Below are positions 55,050-63,654 of a DNA stretch of 64,000 nt, piece after piece. How positions within the stretch are numbered: the stretch's first letter is position 1; every line of letters starts with the position of its first letter. Origin of the DNA: Bdellovibrionales bacterium (GTDB lineage Bacteria; Bdellovibrionota; Bdellovibrionia; Bdellovibrionales; UBA1609). Both the position numbers and the translations under genes were made by a program. Below the pieces are notes generated by a model. The model ran no database searches. It was given only the letters and a program-made list of their open reading frames with translations, and was not told the origin of the DNA. Location of the stretch: assembly GCA_023301025.1 (NCBI GenBank), contig JALZUR010000015.1, forward strand, positions 22,491 through 86,490, in the 5' to 3' direction.

Positions 55050-55835
55050 ATGGGAAGTAACAGCTTAAGACTGATTCTTTTTTTTTCAGTACTTTTCACA
55101 TTGGCTCTTATAGAATTTGTTGTTCCTTACAGAAAAAGAATCCTAAAAAGAAAAGACAGGTGGGTTTCAAACTTTTTCTTAATCGCTATTGCTAATCTAC
55201 TTGTAAAAATCTCTGTTCCTGTTGGGCTTATAGCTTTTTCAGACCTATTTAGAGAAAAAGGCTATGGGCTACTTAATGTTATAGAAGTAAATTTTTATGT
55301 ATCTATAATAATTTCGTTAGTCTTATTAGATTTTTTAATTTATGTGCAACATATTATTTCTCATAAAATTTTGTTTTTATGGAAGTTTCATAGAGTTCAT
55401 CACACGGATATAGATTTAGATGTGACAAGTGCTCTAAGATTTCACCCAATTGAAATTTTATTTTCAATTTTATATAAATTATTTTTCATTTTTATATTTG
55501 GAATTAGTTCGGAATCTATTCTAATTTTTGAAATAATTTTAAGCTCTATGGCTATGTTTAATCACTCTAATATACACTTGCCGAAAAGATTTGAGTCTGC
55601 ATTAAGGATGTTTATCGTTACACCGCAAATGCATATTGTACATCATTCGGTTAAAAAATATGAGTCTGATAAAAATTTTGGTTTTAACTTTTCTTTTTGG
55701 GATAGAATTTTTAAAACCTATATTAAAAATTTTGAAGGATCTGATAAAATTGGACAAAATCACTTTAGAAAAATAAAGGATCAAAGTCTTAAAAGTTTAC
55801 TGATCCAGCCTTTCTTAAAAATTAAAGTTAAATGA
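55050..55835 (+). CDS. Fatty acid hydroxylase / sterol desaturase family protein
   Basis: Integral membrane di-iron enzyme of 261 residues. Hydrophobic segments at about 8-25, 40-65, 78-100 and 145-165 carry the histidine clusters: HRVHHTD (about 115-121), HPIE, NHSNIHLP (about 173) and MHIVHH (about 192). They form the eight-histidine metal site of the family that hydroxylates or desaturates lipids. The product could be a modified membrane lipid. It lies alone, 110 bases after the MAPEG gene, and faces the next gene. Confidence 0.9.
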   Translation: MGSNSLRLILFFSVLFTLALIEFVVPYRKRILKRKDRWVSNFFLIAIANLLVKISVPVGLIAFSDLFREKGYGLLNVIEVNFYVSIIISLVLLDFLIYVQHIISHKILFLWKFHRVHHTDIDLDVTSALRFHPIEILFSILYKLFFIFIFGISSESILIFEIILSSMAMFNHSNIHLPKRFESALRMFIVTPQMHIVHHSVKKYESDKNFGFNFSFWDRIFKTYIKNFEGSDKIGQNHFRKIKDQSLKSLLIQPFLKIKVK

Positions 55836-55860
55836 TAATATTTAATTTACCTATGCAATT

Positions 55861-55897
55861 ACTAACTAACTAACTAAAGATTTAGTTAGAAGTTTTT
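55861..55897. terminator. Candidate terminator between convergent genes, with ACTA tetranucleotide run
   Basis: The ACTA run (55861-55876) leads into an inverted repeat (CTAACTAA at 55870-55877 with TTAGTTAG at 55882-55889) followed by GTTTTT. It lies between the plus-strand hydroxylase gene and the minus-strand lipoprotein gene, so may terminate both. Confidence 0.5.
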
Positions 55898-56311
55898 GTT
55901 ATATTCTTTAACAACTTTATGCATTTTTATGCTTCCTTTTTTACCTAAAGAAAAAGATAAAAGACTAAATCCTAAAGCTCCAGCCGCAAGAGCAAGATCT
56001 TCATCATCTGAGTCAGATGAATCAGAACCAATATAAAAACCTAGTGCAACAGCTGATATGATAAAACTAGCAAGAGATCCAAGAGTATAGTGCTGGGAAC
56101 GTTTGACTTCTTTTTTCCAATCAGGATTGTATGCAATTAAATCTTTCTTAAACTTTTTATCTAGTAGAGTTTCGTTTTGCGAGTAGATAAAGTTATTATC
56201 ATAGAATTGAACAGTATGAATTGCTTTCTTTGTATCTAGTGGTTGTAGTGGCGGTTTTGAAATACATCCGACCATAGAAAAAACTAAAATAAAATTAATA
56301 AGTATGCGCAT
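55886..56311 (-). CDS. Small lipoprotein of unknown function
   Basis: A 141-residue lipoprotein with lipobox MVGC (Cys16), then a charged region (about 20-70) and two hydrophobic stretches (about 75-92 and 105-122, separated by an acidic Asp/Ser linker). Not recognised as any family. It lies alone on the minus strand, about 95 bases upstream of the DUF2867-type SDR. Confidence 0.7.
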   Translation of the reverse strand: MRILINFILVFSMVGCISKPPLQPLDTKKAIHTVQFYDNNFIYSQNETLLDKKFKKDLIAYNPDWKKEVKRSQHYTLGSLASFIISAVALGFYIGSDSSDSDDEDLALAAGALGFSLLSFSLGKKGSIKMHKVVKEYNKNF

Positions 56312-56405
56312 AAAAATCTTCCTCTTTAAGAGCCAATAAAGACTTTTAATAATACAAAGTCAAAAAGAAGAGTATATTAAATAATGTTAAGAAATTTTTA
56401 TAATA

Positions 56406-57752
56406 CTAATTAAAGTCCTTTGATTTTAAATACTTACAAAAAGCATTCATAACCTTTAGATGAAATAAAGCTTGTGTATATTTATATAAATACCATGGAA
56501 GTGAGGGTACAAACTCATTTACAGAGGCTAAAGTGTACTTGCCTTTAGCTATAAGTCTAAACTCAAGCCATCCTGTATCTTTTCTTTTGGTTAAAAGCCC
56601 TCCAATAATATGAAACTTAACTCGTTTAAGTTGGTCGTTGTCTTTAATTCTTTCTAAAATTAACAATGGTTTTTTTATTCCAATAAATTTAAAATTGACA
56701 ATATTCTCTTTTGTTTCTGCTTTGATTAAGAAAACAAAATACTTTGGGAGCCAATTAAAATACAGCTGACTAATTTTTTCTTCTGGGACTTTGTAAGGAT
56801 TTTTAAGTCTTTGTATTGATCTTACATTATTCTTTGAAGGCATTTTATGCGTAATGGTTTTTTTTGTTTTTTCTTTTGAAAAAGTCTCAAGCATGCTTTT
56901 ATAGGTTCTGTATTTGATTGTGTCTTCAATTTCTTTTGGAACACTAGGGGAGGGCATCTCACAGGTGAGGCTGTCTATTAAAGGTGAAACCAACTCATAG
57001 TCTGCTTGGCTTAAAACTTTCACTCCAAATTTTAGAATCGAGGTAGAGTAAGTTGGAATATTCACTATTTTAGTTTTTCTGTTAAAGTACGTAATTGTTT
57101 GTTTAGTTAAGTTTTGATAAGTGATTTTTTCACCATTGACGACATCTATGGTTTTATTTTTAAAATCAGGATGTTTTAAAGATTTTTTAATTACGGCTGT
57201 TAAGTCATCAATATAAATACTTTGAGTTGTATTTTGCGACCACTTCGGCAGTAGCATTATCGGAAGATTAAAAACAAGGTTTCTAAGCATTTCAAAAGAT
57301 GAGCCTCCATCACCCACAATCATACCAGCTCTTAAAAGTGTAACTGGTATATCTGTAAGTCTTAAGACTTCTTCAACTTCTTTTCGGCTATCAAGGTGTT
57401 TACTATGCCCTCTTTCTGGTTCTAAGCCTCCAAGGTAAATGATCTGCTTCACATTGTTTTTAATACAAGCTTTCGCAAAATTATCTGCAAGTAACAGATC
57501 TGTATTTTCAAAATCACCTTGAAAAAGACGTGATGAAGGAAGCATTGAGTGAACCAAATAAACCGCAATGTCAGTTTCTTTTAACGCATTATCTGTGCTT
57601 TGAAATGAAAACAAGTCTGTTTCTACCCACTCAACATTTGGAGCGCTTTGTTTTTTAGTACGGCTAAGCCCTCTAACCAGGTGATCCTTAGATAGACACT
57701 TAATGAGATTTTTCCCAACAAAACCAGAAGCTCCTGCTATAGTTACTTTCAC
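56406..57752 (-). CDS. SDR/NmrA-like protein with C-terminal DUF2867 domain
   Basis: Cytosolic NAD(P)H-binding protein of 448 residues. The N-terminal Rossmann domain has GASGFVGKNL (about 7-16) and YLGGLEPE; it is an atypical SDR of the NmrA kind. The C-terminal domain (about 310-445: YFNWLPKYFVF, LEFRLIAKGKYTLASV, VPSLPWYLYKYTQALFH) matches DUF2867. In other proteobacteria this protein is near NTF2-like, DUF2256 and photolyase genes. A GTG start with AGGAG upstream is used. It is co-directional with the phosphodiesterase gene, about 50 bases upstream. Confidence 0.85.
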   Translation of the reverse strand: MKVTIAGASGFVGKNLIKCLSKDHLVRGLSRTKKQSAPNVEWVETDLFSFQSTDNALKETDIAVYLVHSMLPSSRLFQGDFENTDLLLADNFAKACIKNNVKQIIYLGGLEPERGHSKHLDSRKEVEEVLRLTDIPVTLLRAGMIVGDGGSSFEMLRNLVFNLPIMLLPKWSQNTTQSIYIDDLTAVIKKSLKHPDFKNKTIDVVNGEKITYQNLTKQTITYFNRKTKIVNIPTYSTSILKFGVKVLSQADYELVSPLIDSLTCEMPSPSVPKEIEDTIKYRTYKSMLETFSKEKTKKTITHKMPSKNNVRSIQRLKNPYKVPEEKISQLYFNWLPKYFVFLIKAETKENIVNFKFIGIKKPLLILERIKDNDQLKRVKFHIIGGLLTKRKDTGWLEFRLIAKGKYTLASVNEFVPSLPWYLYKYTQALFHLKVMNAFCKYLKSKDFN

Positions 57753-57790
57753 TTTTTAAAACTCCTAGACATTAATTTACACTTCTATTA

Positions 57791-57830
57791 TATGTGGCAA
57801 AGTTACACTTTATGTGGCAACGTTACACTT
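57791..57830. repeat. 20-bp tandem duplication at the end of the EEP gene
   Basis: TATGTGGCAAAGTTACACTT (57791-57810) is followed directly by TATGTGGCAACGTTACACTT (57811-57830), one mismatch. The stop codon of the EEP gene lies in it, so one copy is coding and the other mostly downstream. Confidence 0.85.
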
Positions 57831-58588
57831 AATGTTACAGGAACATGGTCTGAAATTTCATTATAAAAACTATTAAAAGGCTGATCACTTGTGTAATCTA
57901 GTAAGTTATACACTTTTATATCCACATTATTAAGTTCTTTGATAAAAAAATGATCAAGACTCATTTCTTGATCAGATGAAAGGTATGTTGGTTTCAGGTG
58001 GGGTACTAGCTCTAATTGATTTTTAAATTCATTTTTAAAATAGAAGAGATCATCTTCGGGTTTAAGAGTTTTTTCTTTCAAATGTGAGTTAAAATCACCA
58101 GTTAAAACCAAAGATGTCTTTGAGTTTAAGTTTTTGATAAACTGTGAAATTGATTTGGCTTGCTTAAGCCTTAGATCTGTTTTGTCATCTCTTGATTTTA
58201 AATGAACACCGATAAGATTTAGTAGTACTACTCCCTTATGCACAAGTTGACCATAAACTGCAGGCCTTGATCTTTTTTCATCAAGTGCGGTGTCTGGAAC
58301 TGTTTTAAAGTTTTTAATCTCAAGTTCATTTCTACAAGCAAAAACAATAAACATATGTCTAGAGTATTTATGAGCGTAGGTGTAAGTTTTAAAGTCTTTT
58401 GGCAGTATTCTGTCTAGAAAAAGAGGATTCATGATCTCTTGAAAAACAAATACATCAGTATCTGAATAATTTAAATCTAAGAAATCTTTTAAAAAGCCAG
58501 TTCTATGTTCGGATTTTTCTTTTTTAAAATAATCACCACCAAAGCCAAAGCAGCGAATATTAAAAGTAGTGATTTTTAAGTCTATTAT
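57803..58588 (-). CDS. Endonuclease/exonuclease/phosphatase family protein, no standard start codon
   Basis: Metal-dependent phosphodiesterase fold. The first ATG in this frame (58432) gives 209 residues that lack the start of the fold. Reading further upstream in the same frame without stops back to 58607 gives the conserved beginning ITTFNIRCFGFGG, then DTDVFVFQEI, which supplies the metal-binding Asn and Glu. Later blocks TGDFNSH and SDHVPVTL complete the site. Between the upstream stop and the motif there is no ATG, GTG or TTG, only ATT (58606) and ATA (58588, 58585). ATA 58588 has AAGG six bases upstream, so I use it provisionally. A sequencing error or a decayed gene are alternatives. 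Confidence 0.6.
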   Translation of the reverse strand: MIDLKITTFNIRCFGFGGDYFKKEKSEHRTGFLKDFLDLNYSDTDVFVFQEIMNPLFLDRILPKDFKTYTYAHKYSRHMFIVFACRNELEIKNFKTVPDTALDEKRSRPAVYGQLVHKGVVLLNLIGVHLKSRDDKTDLRLKQAKSISQFIKNLNSKTSLVLTGDFNSHLKEKTLKPEDDLFYFKNEFKNQLELVPHLKPTYLSSDQEMSLDHFFIKELNNVDIKVYNLLDYTSDQPFNSFYNEISDHVPVTLSVTLPHKV

Positions 58589-58786
58589 AAAAAACCTTGT
58601 AAAAATTTATGTCAGTTCAAAAGCATATCAGTATATATATTCATAACAAGAGATCTTGTATCTTTTAGGGTTTAAAGACCCATTTTTTAAGTTTCTGTCA
58701 ATTTTGTATTTGGTTTCTGTCATGACCCTTTTAGACCTGTGTCATGCATGTTGATCTCAATGAGAAAAGTAAAAATAGGGGAAAAG

Positions 58787-60121
58787 ATGAAGATCAAAAT
58801 TTTATTTATTCTGTTTACTTCTGTTGTATATAGTAGTTTTAGCTTCGCTTGTCCTAAGTCTAACTCAAGCATGCAAGTGGTTGAGGGTAAGAAAAATGGA
58901 CAAAAATTTTGTGCTATCAGAAGTACAGATGCTACTAAACCCGCAAAGATTTTAAAGAGCACTACGTTTTATTCAGACACACAGTATGTTCTTGGCTCTG
59001 GTGTTTATGTTGGAAAAAACAAAATTACATTAGATGAATCAAAAAAAATTAAGCTTACTATTGAGCCAGGAACACGTATTTTGGGTCAATCACAAAAGGC
59101 TTATTTACAGATAAACCGTGGAGCAATGATTATTGCTCGTGGCACTCAAGAAAAGCCTATTGTTTTCACACCTGCTAGACCAAAGGATAGGGTTCGTGGA
59201 TCGTGGGGTGGTTTAGTCATTAACGGAAATGCCCCTGTAAATGGATGTGATGATGATGTCGAAGTTTGTGAGCTTAAAGGTGAGGGTTTAACAAATTATA
59301 AATACGGTGGGCCTAAATCTGATGACAGCAGTGGGGTGTTAAACTATGTGGTCGTTGAGTTTGCTGGCTACCCTATTGCTAATGGAAATGAACTTAATGG
59401 TATTGCCTTTCAAGGTGTAGGTTCTAAAACTCAAGCTGATTTCATACAAGTTCATATGAACGCAGATGATGGTGTTGAGTTTTTTGGGGGAACTGTAAAT
59501 GTTAAGCATTTAGTCTTAACAGGTAACGAAGATGACTCTTTGGATTGGACAAATGGGTGGACAGGCTCTGCGCAGTTTGTACTTATAGAGCAGTATTCAG
59601 ATGCTGCAAATAATGGTATTGAGGCTGATAATTTTTCAGATCGCAATGATGCTAGTCCACGCTCAAACCCATTCTTAGCAAATATGACTTTAATAGGAAC
59701 TGATAAGGGTGAAGGGGCAAAAGGGGGTTCAGCTTTACTTTTAAGAGAGGGAACAGCTGCCACAGTTGTAAATACATATCTTACTGGTTTTTCTGATGCA
59801 TGTATTGATATCGATAACAATGAAACCTTTAAAGTTGGTGAAGAGGGGAGTTTAGTTTTTAAAAATATTTTTTCAAATTGTAAAACACCTTACAGAGATA
59901 ATGAAAAGGGAGATCCTTGGAAGGTGTCTGATTTTGTTCAAAGCCAGGAGGGAAATAAAGTTTTTGATCTGGGCTTAAATGGTGTTGTACCAACTGTGGG
60001 GTCAAATACTGTAGAAAGCGTAATTTTACCTGAAGGTTTAGTGTCTACAGACTATGTTGGTGCCTTTAAAGATGAAGCTGATCTTTGGAATGCCAAATGG
60101 ACTGTGAATTCTAAAAAATAG
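58787..60121 (+). CDS. Exported beta-helix-like protein at the head of the TonB operon
   Basis: Exported protein of 444 residues with signal peptide (about 1-21, ending SFA). The remainder is rich in Gly/Asn/Asp and beta strands (LTIEPGTRILG, WGGLVINGNAPVN, LDWTNGWTGSAQF), pointing to a right-handed beta-helix or similar surface protein. Homologues are hypothetical proteins near TonB systems. ATG 58787 has AGGGG five bases upstream; the in-frame ATG at 58739 would add a leader before the signal peptide. It is about 26 bases before the DUF3450 gene, so probably in the same operon. Confidence 0.78.
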   Translation: MKIKILFILFTSVVYSSFSFACPKSNSSMQVVEGKKNGQKFCAIRSTDATKPAKILKSTTFYSDTQYVLGSGVYVGKNKITLDESKKIKLTIEPGTRILGQSQKAYLQINRGAMIIARGTQEKPIVFTPARPKDRVRGSWGGLVINGNAPVNGCDDDVEVCELKGEGLTNYKYGGPKSDDSSGVLNYVVVEFAGYPIANGNELNGIAFQGVGSKTQADFIQVHMNADDGVEFFGGTVNVKHLVLTGNEDDSLDWTNGWTGSAQFVLIEQYSDAANNGIEADNFSDRNDASPRSNPFLANMTLIGTDKGEGAKGGSALLLREGTAATVVNTYLTGFSDACIDIDNNETFKVGEEGSLVFKNIFSNCKTPYRDNEKGDPWKVSDFVQSQEGNKVFDLGLNGVVPTVGSNTVESVILPEGLVSTDYVGAFKDEADLWNAKWTVNSKK

Positions 60122-60147
60122 TCACAAATGCTTTTAGGGGGGTATGT

Positions 60148-60909
60148 GTGGTGAAGTTTGTTTTATTTTGTTTATTGAATTCAATTTTTGTTCAAGCAAG
60201 TGAGAGGCTCAATCAAAGTCTTCTAGATTTACGTGCTGAGCTACAGTCAGAGGCTGATATTTTTGAAACACAACGAACACGTTTGAGTTCAAGCCTTCAG
60301 TCAGAAGCTATAAAAAAAGGTGAATTAGAAGCTGACATTGAAAGGCTTGAGTTTAAAAGAAAAGAACTTAAAAAAGGGCTTGGTGAAAAAAAGAATATAG
60401 TTGGGGGGGAAGATCTATTAGAGTTTTCAGGACAAGAAGAGACTATTAAGACGTCACTAGATCAATTGAAAGACTATATTCAAAGCTCAAGCCCTTTTAA
60501 GGTTAAAGAACGCCTGGCTGATATTGAAAACCTTAAACAAGAAAAAACAGAAAAAAAGGTGACTTCAGCAGAGTATCTTAGCCGGTATTGGAAGATTCTC
60601 CAGCGTGAAATTCGTTTGTCTGAATCAATTGAAATCCACAAAAGTTTGATCACACTGGGCAGTGAACAGGTTCAAGTTGAAATTTTAAAAATTGGGGCCT
60701 TTCAATCATACTTTCTATCACCTGAAGGTGTTGCAGGATATTTTAAATTCAATAAAACAAACAATGAATGGATGGCATTAGAGTTTAAGGACACAAAAGC
60801 TTCAGCTTTAGTTAAAAAACTCTACTCTGCACGAAAAAAACAAATCAAAGATGGTGTATTTGATCTTCCGCTTCCAGCCTTTTTTATAAAAGGAGATAAG
60901 AATGTTTAA
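60148..60909 (+). CDS. DUF3450 coiled-coil periplasmic protein
   Basis: Exported protein of 253 residues: short signal peptide (about 1-16, ending VQA) and a long coiled coil (about 20-130). The rest fits DUF3450, which is consistently encoded beside TtpC/ExbB/ExbD/TonB in gamma- and delta-like proteobacteria, probably as a periplasmic accessory. Two GTG codons in a row (60148 and 60151) follow a GGGGGG run, so either may start. It overlaps the TtpC gene by eight bases. Confidence 0.85.
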   Translation: MVKFVLFCLLNSIFVQASERLNQSLLDLRAELQSEADIFETQRTRLSSSLQSEAIKKGELEADIERLEFKRKELKKGLGEKKNIVGGEDLLEFSGQEETIKTSLDQLKDYIQSSSPFKVKERLADIENLKQEKTEKKVTSAEYLSRYWKILQREIRLSESIEIHKSLITLGSEQVQVEILKIGAFQSYFLSPEGVAGYFKFNKTNNEWMALEFKDTKASALVKKLYSARKKQIKDGVFDLPLPAFFIKGDKNV

Positions 60910-62197
60910 AAAAGCACCGTGTATTATTTTTTACTTTTTGCTTTCAACACCTTTACTAGTAAAAGCTCAAAGCTCTGTACAGGATGAGTTTGTTTTTTTA
61001 AATCAAGAACTAAGCTCTTTAAAGCAAAGAAAATCAAAAACTCTAAAAGAATTAAACAACTTTCTAAATAAAAACAAAACTGAAAATCAAAAGCTTGAAC
61101 GACAAAAAGAGGCGTTGAGTACTAAAGTTAGTCTTTTAGAAACAAAAATGTCAGTTTTTGATGAAGAGCGCCTCAATAAAGATCAAGTTAAAGAGCAAAC
61201 TCTTAGGGTGATTTCACAGATGAAAGAAAAGTCACAAGCTTCAACTGATGACTTTAATCTGATCAATCTTTCGTTGTTAGAGTATTTAGAAAAAGGCGCT
61301 GTAGTTTATGAAAAACCAACTGAAGCTTTAGACAAAGATGGTCGTTTACTCAAAGGTGAGATGCTGTCATTAGGACATATTATTTCTTTTTTCAAATCTG
61401 AAAAAGATAATAAAACCTATTACCCTTTGGCGCGTGAAGGTAAGCAGAGTTCTTATTACAAAATCTATGAAAAATTTGGGTTTAGTGTAGATAGATTAAA
61501 TAAAACTAGTGAGCTTAGTAGCTTTCCGGTTTCTTTTCTTGAAGGTAATTTTGTTAAACCTAAAAACTTTAAGGTTTTGTTTAATGATAAGGTTAGAGAT
61601 GGTGGACCTGTTGGTGGCTTTATTATTCTTCTTGGTCTTTTAGGTGTGGGGCTTGCAGTCTTAAGATGGATCAACCTAAAAACCTTTTCAAATTTTAACA
61701 GTGAGAAAATTGAACGTCTTATTAGCTTAGTAAGTGAAGGACAGATAGAAAAGGCTAAAGATAAGTTAACTCAAAAAGAAAACGATCCTTATCAAAAATT
61801 TATGAACACTTTACTTAGTAGTATGAGTTTAAGCCCTGATGAGTTTGAATCAAAAAACTATGAACAGTTAGTTAGAGTTAAATCTAAGGTTTCAAAATTT
61901 GGTCCTTATTTGTTGGTGCTCGCAGGGGTTGCCCCTCTTTTAGGTCTTTTAGGTACAGTAACAGGTATGATTGAAACCTTTGGAATGATCACAACCTACG
62001 GCACTGGAGATCCAAAGATACTATCAGGCGGAATTAAAGCCGCATTAGTGACAACACAAATGGGTTTGATTGTAGCTATACCCTGCTTACTAGTTGGTAA
62101 TTTTTTAAATTCTAAAGCTCAAGCTATTTTAAACAACTTTGAGCTTATAGTTTCAGGTGTGCCTCAACAAAACATTACAAAAAGTAGTAAGGCATGA
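60902..62197 (+). CDS. ttpC: TtpC-type MotA/TolQ/ExbB proton channel protein
   Basis: Long ExbB-like protein (431 residues) of TonB2 systems. Signal peptide (about 1-22), periplasmic coiled coil (about 25-110), then the transmembrane part: one helix at about 236-255 (GGFIILLGLLGVGLAVLRW), and the ExbB/TolQ core (about 335-400: LAGVAPLLGLLGTVTGMIET and ALVTTQMGLIVAIPCLL). In Vibrio, TtpC is essential for TonB2-dependent iron uptake. The four-base overlap with the next exbB indicates coupling. Confidence 0.88.
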   Translation: MFKKAPCIIFYFLLSTPLLVKAQSSVQDEFVFLNQELSSLKQRKSKTLKELNNFLNKNKTENQKLERQKEALSTKVSLLETKMSVFDEERLNKDQVKEQTLRVISQMKEKSQASTDDFNLINLSLLEYLEKGAVVYEKPTEALDKDGRLLKGEMLSLGHIISFFKSEKDNKTYYPLAREGKQSSYYKIYEKFGFSVDRLNKTSELSSFPVSFLEGNFVKPKNFKVLFNDKVRDGGPVGGFIILLGLLGVGLAVLRWINLKTFSNFNSEKIERLISLVSEGQIEKAKDKLTQKENDPYQKFMNTLLSSMSLSPDEFESKNYEQLVRVKSKVSKFGPYLLVLAGVAPLLGLLGTVTGMIETFGMITTYGTGDPKILSGGIKAALVTTQMGLIVAIPCLLVGNFLNSKAQAILNNFELIVSGVPQQNITKSSKA

Positions 62198-62661
62198 TTG
62201 AACTAGTTAAGTCAGGGGGCAGTGTTATGATTGTCCTTCTTTTATTAAGTTTTATAATCTGGGCTTTGATTTTTGATTTTTACTACTCACAGTCTACCAA
62301 TGGCAGGTTTTTTAAGCATGCTAAAGCTCTTTTAATTTTGATACCTAGTGAAAATAAAGACCAGGCACTTAATATTTTTAAAAAAATAATGCGTACAAGA
62401 AAAAAGCTTCTTCATTCTTTTATAGCGGTGGCTCCACTACTTGGTCTGTTAGGAACAGTAGGTGGTATGATTGAAACTTTCTCATCACTCCAGACAAGTG
62501 AAATGTTTAAGCCCTCAGGTGGAATTTCTGAAGGTATATCTCAAGCACTTCTTACTACTCAGTTGGGTTTGATTGTATCTGTGCCACCCTTACTTTTGCT
62601 TAAGTATTTAGAGTCAAAGGTAGATAAAAACTTTGATCGTTTAAAAGGGGCTGCTTTATGA
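62194..62661 (+). CDS. exbB: ExbB-type proton channel protein
   Basis: Inner-membrane subunit (155 residues) of the TonB energiser. Three hydrophobic segments at about 12-32, 72-92 and 115-135, with VAPLLGLLGTVGGMIETFSS and ALLTTQLGLIVSVPPLL, the ExbB/TolQ hallmark. It is shorter than E. coli ExbB (244), as usual for ExbB2. ATGA overlap with ttpC before and with exbD after. Confidence 0.92.
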   Translation: MIELVKSGGSVMIVLLLLSFIIWALIFDFYYSQSTNGRFFKHAKALLILIPSENKDQALNIFKKIMRTRKKLLHSFIAVAPLLGLLGTVGGMIETFSSLQTSEMFKPSGGISEGISQALLTTQLGLIVSVPPLLLLKYLESKVDKNFDRLKGAAL

Positions 62662-63062
62662 AAAGATCTGTAAGCTTAGAAGACACTTCAGATCAAGTAG
62701 ACCTTTCGCCTTTGATTGATATGGTTTTTATTTTACTTATCTTTTTTATGGTAACTACAACGTTTATAAAAGATAAAGAGCTTCACCTTAATAGACCAGC
62801 TGCAAGTTCTAGTTCAAGTGCCTCTGATAAGTCCTTAAGAGTTAGCGTAGATAAAGACAGAAAAATATATTTTAACTCAGAAGAGGTTGCTTTGTGGGCC
62901 CTTCAAGGACTTGTCAGTGAAAGCCTGTCTAAAAAAGACAACAAAGACGTACTAGTAAAAGTGGATCAGTCTTTAGATACAAAGACTCTTATTGATATTG
63001 TTGATGAGTTAAAATTAGGTGGGGCAGAATCTGTAGGAGTAGCAACCTCTGATGAAGGATAA
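62658..63062 (+). CDS. exbD: ExbD-type biopolymer transport protein
   Basis: Single-pass inner-membrane protein (134 residues) that forms the proton-carrying pore with ExbB. The membrane helix (about 17-37) includes the essential Asp in LSPLIDMVFILLIFFMVTT, and the periplasmic domain follows (LRVSVDKDRKIYFNSEEV). Its stop overlaps tonB by 11 bases. Confidence 0.93.
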   Translation: MKRSVSLEDTSDQVDLSPLIDMVFILLIFFMVTTTFIKDKELHLNRPAASSSSSASDKSLRVSVDKDRKIYFNSEEVALWALQGLVSESLSKKDNKDVLVKVDQSLDTKTLIDIVDELKLGGAESVGVATSDEG

Positions 63063-63654
63063 AGTCTTTTGTTTTACAGCAGGGCTCATAGGCTCTGGTT
63101 TAACTTTAGGGATGCTGTTTTTTATGAACAGTTCTTTAATCACTGGTAGTGTAAAAAATGTAGCTCAAAAAACAACAACCTTTAAACTTACAAAAAGTAA
63201 AAAAATTATAAAAAGAGTTAAAAAGACTCAAAAAAAACAAGTTAAAAAGAGTCTTAAGCCTAAAATGAATATGGCTTTAAAAGGCAACAATTTTGGTCTT
63301 CCAGCTTTTGATTTAGATCTTTGGGGATCAGATCTATTAAATGCAGATGGTTACGTTAATGGGGACAGTGTAGATATCAAACCAAGAGTTGTTCATCGTC
63401 CTGATTTAAGTTTTCCAGAAAAAGCAGTGGATGAATCTGTTTCAGGATTTGTGACTTTAGGTGTTTTTATTGATGATACTGGGCGAGTTGAAAAAGTAGA
63501 AGTCCTAGAAAGCCAACCAAAGGGTTTTTTCGAAGAGGCTGCCAAAGACAACTTAAAAGAGTGGAGATTTAAACCAGCTTTTCATAAAGGGGTTGCCGTC
63601 TCTACGTGGCAAGAGCAAAAAGTCGTCTTCAATCAAAGCGGAGACACTATATGA
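63052..63654 (+). CDS. tonB: TonB-like energy transducer
   Basis: Inner-membrane-anchored, periplasm-spanning protein (200 residues). The membrane helix is at about 8-28 and is followed by a Lys-rich rather than Pro-rich linker (about 36-72). The C-terminal TonB domain (about 110-195: RVVHRPDLSFPEKAV, GFVTLGVFIDDTGRVEKVEV, LKEWRFKPAFHKG) carries the expected pattern. TonB touches outer-membrane receptors and passes energy from ExbB/ExbD; no TonB-dependent receptor is in the window. ATGA overlap with the next gene. Confidence 0.92.
   Translation: MKDKVFCFTAGLIGSGLTLGMLFFMNSSLITGSVKNVAQKTTTFKLTKSKKIIKRVKKTQKKQVKKSLKPKMNMALKGNNFGLPAFDLDLWGSDLLNADGYVNGDSVDIKPRVVHRPDLSFPEKAVDESVSGFVTLGVFIDDTGRVEKVEVLESQPKGFFEEAAKDNLKEWRFKPAFHKGVAVSTWQEQKVVFNQSGDTI

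Noticed and set aside
58583..58589. TATAAT on the minus strand as -10 of the EEP gene
   Set aside because: The nearest -35-like element (TTGAAC) is about 25 bases away, and transcription from here would remove the conserved N-terminus.
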